A DNA stretch of 16,482 nt from Gammaproteobacteria bacterium (GTDB lineage Bacteria > Pseudomonadota > Gammaproteobacteria > Enterobacterales > Psychrobiaceae). The stretch spans positions 1 through 16,482 of the forward strand of contig JABSRS010000031.1 in NCBI GenBank assembly GCA_013214885.1. The letters are read 5' to 3'. Each line of letters begins with the position of its first letter. The first letter of the stretch is position 1. The notes beneath the pieces were generated by a model that saw nothing but the letters and a program-made list of their open reading frames with translations, had not been told where the DNA came from and did not search any database. The position numbers were made by a program, and so were the translations under genes. Shown here one piece after another: positions 12,685-16,482 of the stretch.

Positions 12685-15600
12685 ATGCGGTTATTGTCTT
12701 TTTTAATACTTTTTTGTTGTTTGCTGGTCAGCCCTAGCACTAAAGGGGCGCTTAAGGGTGAATATTGGAATGTCTCAAGTAGTACCACCGTTATTCCAAA
12801 TCGAGAGGCTGATTTAATTCGAATCGACGACAATATTGATTTTTTATGGAGATGGGGGAGCCCTAATTATCTCATTAATAATAATTATTTTGTGGTGCGT
12901 TGGACTGGAAAGTTACTGGCCCCTAACTCTGGGGATTATTATTTTCGAACTAAGACCAACGATGGCGTCAAATTATGGATTAATGGTGTTTTATTAATTA
13001 ATAACTGGAATTCATCAAGAAAAACCAATGATTCATCATCGATTTACCTAGAGGGAAATCGTAATTATGACATCCGGATGGAGTTTAACGAACGCCGTAA
13101 TAAAGCAAGAGCGGAGTTATATTGGAAAAGTTCTCGTGACGATTACACCATTATAGCTCCTAAGTATTTTGATGCTTCACCAGTGTCAACCATCTGCACC
13201 GCAAACTTTCCACCTTTGTTATTTTCTGATAATTTTTCGCGCTTAAAATCAGGCTGGCAAGCACGCAACTTTAATCGGAGTGTTAGTGCTTGGCCCAACG
13301 ACTCAATTTACAATTCAAACGGTCAGGAACAAAGTGTGGTTTTTAATGTTGTAAACGGTGAAATGCACATTAATGGTTCTATTTCAGATTGGTACAGTAA
13401 CGAATTTGGTATGGTGGCTTACCCATTAGCCAGCGATGAGGTGATCCCGACATTAATCTCAAACTTTGTTATTAGCAGTAGCATCTCGCCAGATCCTACT
13501 AATTATAATAATGACGTTGGGATTGTTTTTGGCTTTATTGATGATCGAAATTACTTTATTGCGCGGTGGACACGATATGGTTTAAATTATCGTTACAACG
13601 CTAATTTCCCTGGTAATTATCGACAGTTAGAGTTAATAAAAGTTAGTGCTGGTGCCGCTACTCGCCTCGATAGCGTTGATGGTTTTTATGAAAATAGCTG
13701 GTTTAATCTTAAAGTGGTGGTCAACAATAACGATATAACAGTTTGCGTAGATGATCAGGTTAAGTTGTTTGCACCGAAGCAGGCACCGATGCTCAATGAG
13801 TTCGGGATTTTTACTTATGATAATGACGATGGTGTATATATTGATGACGTGGATGTCTGGGCGGATGTAGTTAAACCTGTTGCGGCTACCCTTACGTCTG
13901 AGTGGCAATTTGATGAGTTAATATGGTCAGGCGTTACTGGTGAGGTTATTGATAATATTGGATCGAATGATGGTATTGCTAAAAACGGAGGGCAAACTGT
14001 TAATAGCTCCCCAGTGTTCAATGGCAATCCAGGAACTTGTCGTTATGGCCAATTCGATGGTGCTGGTGCGCATGTAACATTGCAAAATACTCTTGGTAAT
14101 AGCTTTTCGATCACAGGTTGGATCCGCCCCACTAGTGATTTTGTTAGTGGCAATTTACCCTATTTGGGTCAGCCTGTTTTTTGGTCCGATTCCGCTACTT
14201 TAAAAAATGACTTTATTGTGGCAGGTTTAAATATTGCTGGGGAAAATAGACTTTCCTTTATGACAGGTAGTGATAGCGGCGATAAAATTTTAATTGGCAA
14301 GCAACCGATTGAAATTAACCAATGGACCCACATTACCATCACGCGAGATGGTCAAACAGGGGTTATTGCAATTTATGTCAACGGTCAATTTGATAGTGCG
14401 CTCAATACTGACAATACCAATCGACTTAATGACAATCAAAAAGTTTTGGTCGCTGGTAATACCATCGACTCAAAATACTTTTCAGGTGATATTGATGAAG
14501 TGCGCTTCTATGACGGGGTGTTGTTGGGGTCACAAATTGAAACAATAATAACCCAAACCCACCCTTGTATCATTCCGCTAGATCCCGTGCTTGATATGCG
14601 CTTTGATGAATTAAGCTGGGATAATGACAACGATGTTATTGATAGTAGTGATGGGGGGCACCATGGCACTGCTTTTGATACGAACTCTATCGCAAGTCCA
14701 TTTTGTCGAGCTGCCGATTTCAGTAAGAACAGTATTAGCGACTATATCTCTATCGATCATCAAGCCATGGCTGGCTTGAATGACTTTACCGTAATCTTTT
14801 GGGGTAAAACCAACTCAACTGGAGATATGCCAGCACTGTCGTTGGCAAATAAGACGTCTAGCAATGAAGCGGTGCTGTATTTCGATGGTGGTTATAGCTC
14901 TCATCGGTTTTGGCCTACCATTGATCAATCCCTTTTTGATACCAACACCAGATTAAATGTTAATTTAAACTTAGCTGACAATCAATGGCATCAGTATGTT
15001 TGGAGTCGCAGTGGCGCGTCAAAACAAAGTTGCTTTTGGCTCGATGGGCAAGCTCAAGGCTGTGTTACTCATAACAACACAGGACCACTTACGGTTGCGC
15101 TTAATGGACTGATAATAGGGCAAGATCAAGATCGGGTGGCTGGTGGTTTTGATAAGAGACAAAACTGGAGGGGCCTTATGGACGAGCTATTGGTTTTTGA
15201 GCGTGTGTTAATTGACACTGAAATCAACCAAATAAAAGATAATATTGAAGGTGGCTTAACCTGGCAAGGGCAGCCTAGAAATTGTGGTGATAGTGTGGAT
15301 CATTATCGTCTTGAATATCAAAGCTCAGGGTTAACTTGTCAGGCAAGTAACGTTGCTGTTAAAGCTTGTGCCAATGCAAACTGCGATATTTTGGTTAATC
15401 AGAATATTACTGGTGTGTTGTCGCCTGCTGCTTACTGGCTTGGAGGGGAGGCGATTACCTTCAATGGTGAGACCAATGCACAATTAGCAATCACAAGTCC
15501 ACAAAGCACTGCTTTGAATTTTAATTCGACATCGCATCCCGCCCCAGTTCGTTGTTTTAGAGATAATCAAGAGGTAACCGATTGCTCGCTTGAGTTTAAA

Positions 15601-16482
15601 GATAGTGGTTTTATCTTTAGTAATATCCCGACTCAAATATCAAGTAAGCCATCAAATCTCGAATATAACCACCAGATCTTAACCTTAAAAGCGGTGACCA
15701 AAAACACTGGTACGGGTAGCTGTCGAGCTGTATTTCCTGATAATAGTACGGTTAATATTGAGTTAAATTATCAATGCAACGGCGATTGTTCGACTAGCTC
15801 AGTTAAGCTATCGAATAATAACAATACTCATCTCTTAACGCGCAGTTTCGATAGTTACCCTGTCACGTTTGGTTTGGACTCAACGGCTCAATTTTCTTTG
15901 TTATATCCTGATGCTGCAGCGTTATCAATCAACGTGCGCAAAGAGGTAGTTTTCGGTACTAATGTTAGTGCGTTAATTGAAGGAAGCTCGAATCCTTTTG
16001 TAGTGAAACCCTTTGGTTTTAAGTTAAGCCTGGCTGATGGTATATATTTTGCTGATGACGTTGATGACCCAGTATATAAACCCGCGGGTAAAACATTTAA
16101 GGTTAATATTAGCCCAATCGGTTGGCTAAAAGACCAAGATCTTGAACAAGGTAATTTTGATGGTAAAGCCAACCAAGGTGTTGATGTTAAAGGTAACCCG
16201 ACCGTTGGCTACTTTGCTAATTATCAAAATGAGAGTGTTAGCCTTGACCGTGGCTTGATGTTTCCTCAAGAGGGGAGTAGCGGTAACTTCATCAGCCAAG
16301 GTGGTAACTTTACGGGGGTAAATGCTCAAGTTACCGCCAGTTGGAGTGAAGTTGGCATCATTAGCCTAAAGGCATCATCAAATGATATCAATGGCTATCT
16401 CGGCACCGACAGTATCGAAGGGTATTTATCGAATGTTGGACGTTTTGTCCCTGATCATTTCAATGTAACAGCAATTAATGGC
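12685..16482 (+). CDS. mshQ: MshQ, large exported multidomain protein, probable adhesin (3' end outside window)
   Basis: The frame is open for 1266 codons to the window edge with no stop. A signal peptide (MRLLSFLILFCCLLVSPSTKGA) is followed by a PA14 domain at about 22-155 with its hallmark NDGVKLWINGVLLINNW. A concanavalin-like jelly-roll module spans about 176-394 (DNFSR to DDVDVW). Two LamG/concanavalin modules follow at about 405-625 and 633-850, ending in the standard GDIDEVRFYD and GLMDELLVFE strands. From about 870 a region with many Cys (TCQ, ACANANC, RCFRDN) and GRFVPDHF resembles DUF6701 of MshQ proteins. PA14 and LamG often bind glycans, so MshQ is probably the surface or tip adhesin (inference). 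The ribosome site is weak (GGA ten bases before the ATG). It lies 90 bases after mshP in sequence with no convincing promoter. Confidence 0.92.
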   Translation, partial: MRLLSFLILFCCLLVSPSTKGALKGEYWNVSSSTTVIPNREADLIRIDDNIDFLWRWGSPNYLINNNYFVVRWTGKLLAPNSGDYYFRTKTNDGVKLWINGVLLINNWNSSRKTNDSSSIYLEGNRNYDIRMEFNERRNKARAELYWKSSRDDYTIIAPKYFDASPVSTICTANFPPLLFSDNFSRLKSGWQARNFNRSVSAWPNDSIYNSNGQEQSVVFNVVNGEMHINGSISDWYSNEFGMVAYPLASDEVIPTLISNFVISSSISPDPTNYNNDVGIVFGFIDDRNYFIARWTRYGLNYRYNANFPGNYRQLELIKVSAGAATRLDSVDGFYENSWFNLKVVVNNNDITVCVDDQVKLFAPKQAPMLNEFGIFTYDNDDGVYIDDVDVWADVVKPVAATLTSEWQFDELIWSGVTGEVIDNIGSNDGIAKNGGQTVNSSPVFNGNPGTCRYGQFDGAGAHVTLQNTLGNSFSITGWIRPTSDFVSGNLPYLGQPVFWSDSATLKNDFIVAGLNIAGENRLSFMTGSDSGDKILIGKQPIEINQWTHITITRDGQTGVIAIYVNGQFDSALNTDNTNRLNDNQKVLVAGNTIDSKYFSGDIDEVRFYDGVLLGSQIETIITQTHPCIIPLDPVLDMRFDELSWDNDNDVIDSSDGGHHGTAFDTNSIASPFCRAADFSKNSISDYISIDHQAMAGLNDFTVIFWGKTNSTGDMPALSLANKTSSNEAVLYFDGGYSSHRFWPTIDQSLFDTNTRLNVNLNLADNQWHQYVWSRSGASKQSCFWLDGQAQGCVTHNNTGPLTVALNGLIIGQDQDRVAGGFDKRQNWRGLMDELLVFERVLIDTEINQIKDNIEGGLTWQGQPRNCGDSVDHYRLEYQSSGLTCQASNVAVKACANANCDILVNQNITGVLSPAAYWLGGEAITFNGETNAQLAITSPQSTALNFNSTSHPAPVRCFRDNQEVTDCSLEFKDSGFIFSNIPTQISSKPSNLEYNHQILTLKAVTKNTGTGSCRAVFPDNSTVNIELNYQCNGDCSTSSVKLSNNNNTHLLTRSFDSYPVTFGLDSTAQFSLLYPDAAALSINVRKEVVFGTNVSALIEGSSNPFVVKPFGFKLSLADGIYFADDVDDPVYKPAGKTFKVNISPIGWLKDQDLEQGNFDGKANQGVDVKGNPTVGYFANYQNESVSLDRGLMFPQEGSSGNFISQGGNFTGVNAQVTASWSEVGIISLKASSNDINGYLGTDSIEGYLSNVGRFVPDHFNVTAING

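Noticed and set aside
14294..14548. Plus-strand open frame of 84 residues
   Set aside because: It is an alternative frame inside mshQ, which has a continuous domain-matching frame here.
15888..16329. Antisense open frames near the window end
   Set aside because: They lie inside the mshQ coding frame, and their composition looks like reverse-complement coding sequence.

Overview
This window holds most of a mannose-sensitive haemagglutinin (MSHA) type IV pilus locus, all on the + strand. The gene order is mshI (3' end) – pilN-like – mshJ – mshK – mshL – mshM – mshN – mshE – mshG – mshF – mshB – mshA – mshC – mshD – mshO – mshP – mshQ (5' part). This is the MSHA order known from Vibrio, Shewanella, Aeromonas and related marine Gammaproteobacteria. 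The AT-rich sequence, the separate PilN-like gene and the large multidomain MshQ suggest a Shewanella-, Colwellia- or Alteromonadales-like bacterium. I cannot name the species from sequence alone.

Layout. Positions 1-9075 hold the assembly machine. It consists of the PilM/PilN/PilO/PilP-like inner-membrane platform (MshI, PilN-like, MshJ, MshK), the secretin (MshL), an ExeA-like ATPase (MshM), a TPR membrane protein (MshN), the extension ATPase with an N-terminal cyclic-di-GMP domain (MshE), the GspF/PilC-like platform protein (MshG) and the poorly understood MshF. Almost all of these genes overlap or lie a few bases apart. Positions 9120-12594 hold the pilins: MshB, the major pilin MshA, then minor pilins MshC, MshD, MshO and the PilX/GspK-like MshP. 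From 12685 to the window edge runs MshQ, at least 1266 residues, with a signal peptide, a PA14 domain, three concanavalin/LamG-like modules and a Cys-containing C-terminal region like the DUF6701 domain of MshQ proteins.

How the parts work together. MshE, powered by ATP and probably gated by cyclic-di-GMP, drives MshG. MshG polymerises processed MshA on top of a minor-pilin tip complex, and the fibre leaves through the MshL secretin, aligned by MshI/PilN-like/MshJ/MshK. MshQ is probably the exported surface or tip adhesin (inference). No prepilin peptidase or retraction ATPase lies in the window, so these must be encoded elsewhere.

Regulation visible in the sequence. mshA has a strong Shine-Dalgarno site, promoter-like sequence upstream and a perfect intrinsic terminator immediately downstream. 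This fits a high-level pilin transcript partly uncoupled from the minor-pilin genes, and mshC has a weak ribosome site. There is no gene-free stretch over 300 bases. I saw no tRNA, rRNA, CRISPR or insertion sequence.

The locus is a known system. The most unusual observation is that MshF looks like a divergent MshB-type pilin that has lost its prepilin processing site and carries Arg where pilins carry Glu5.
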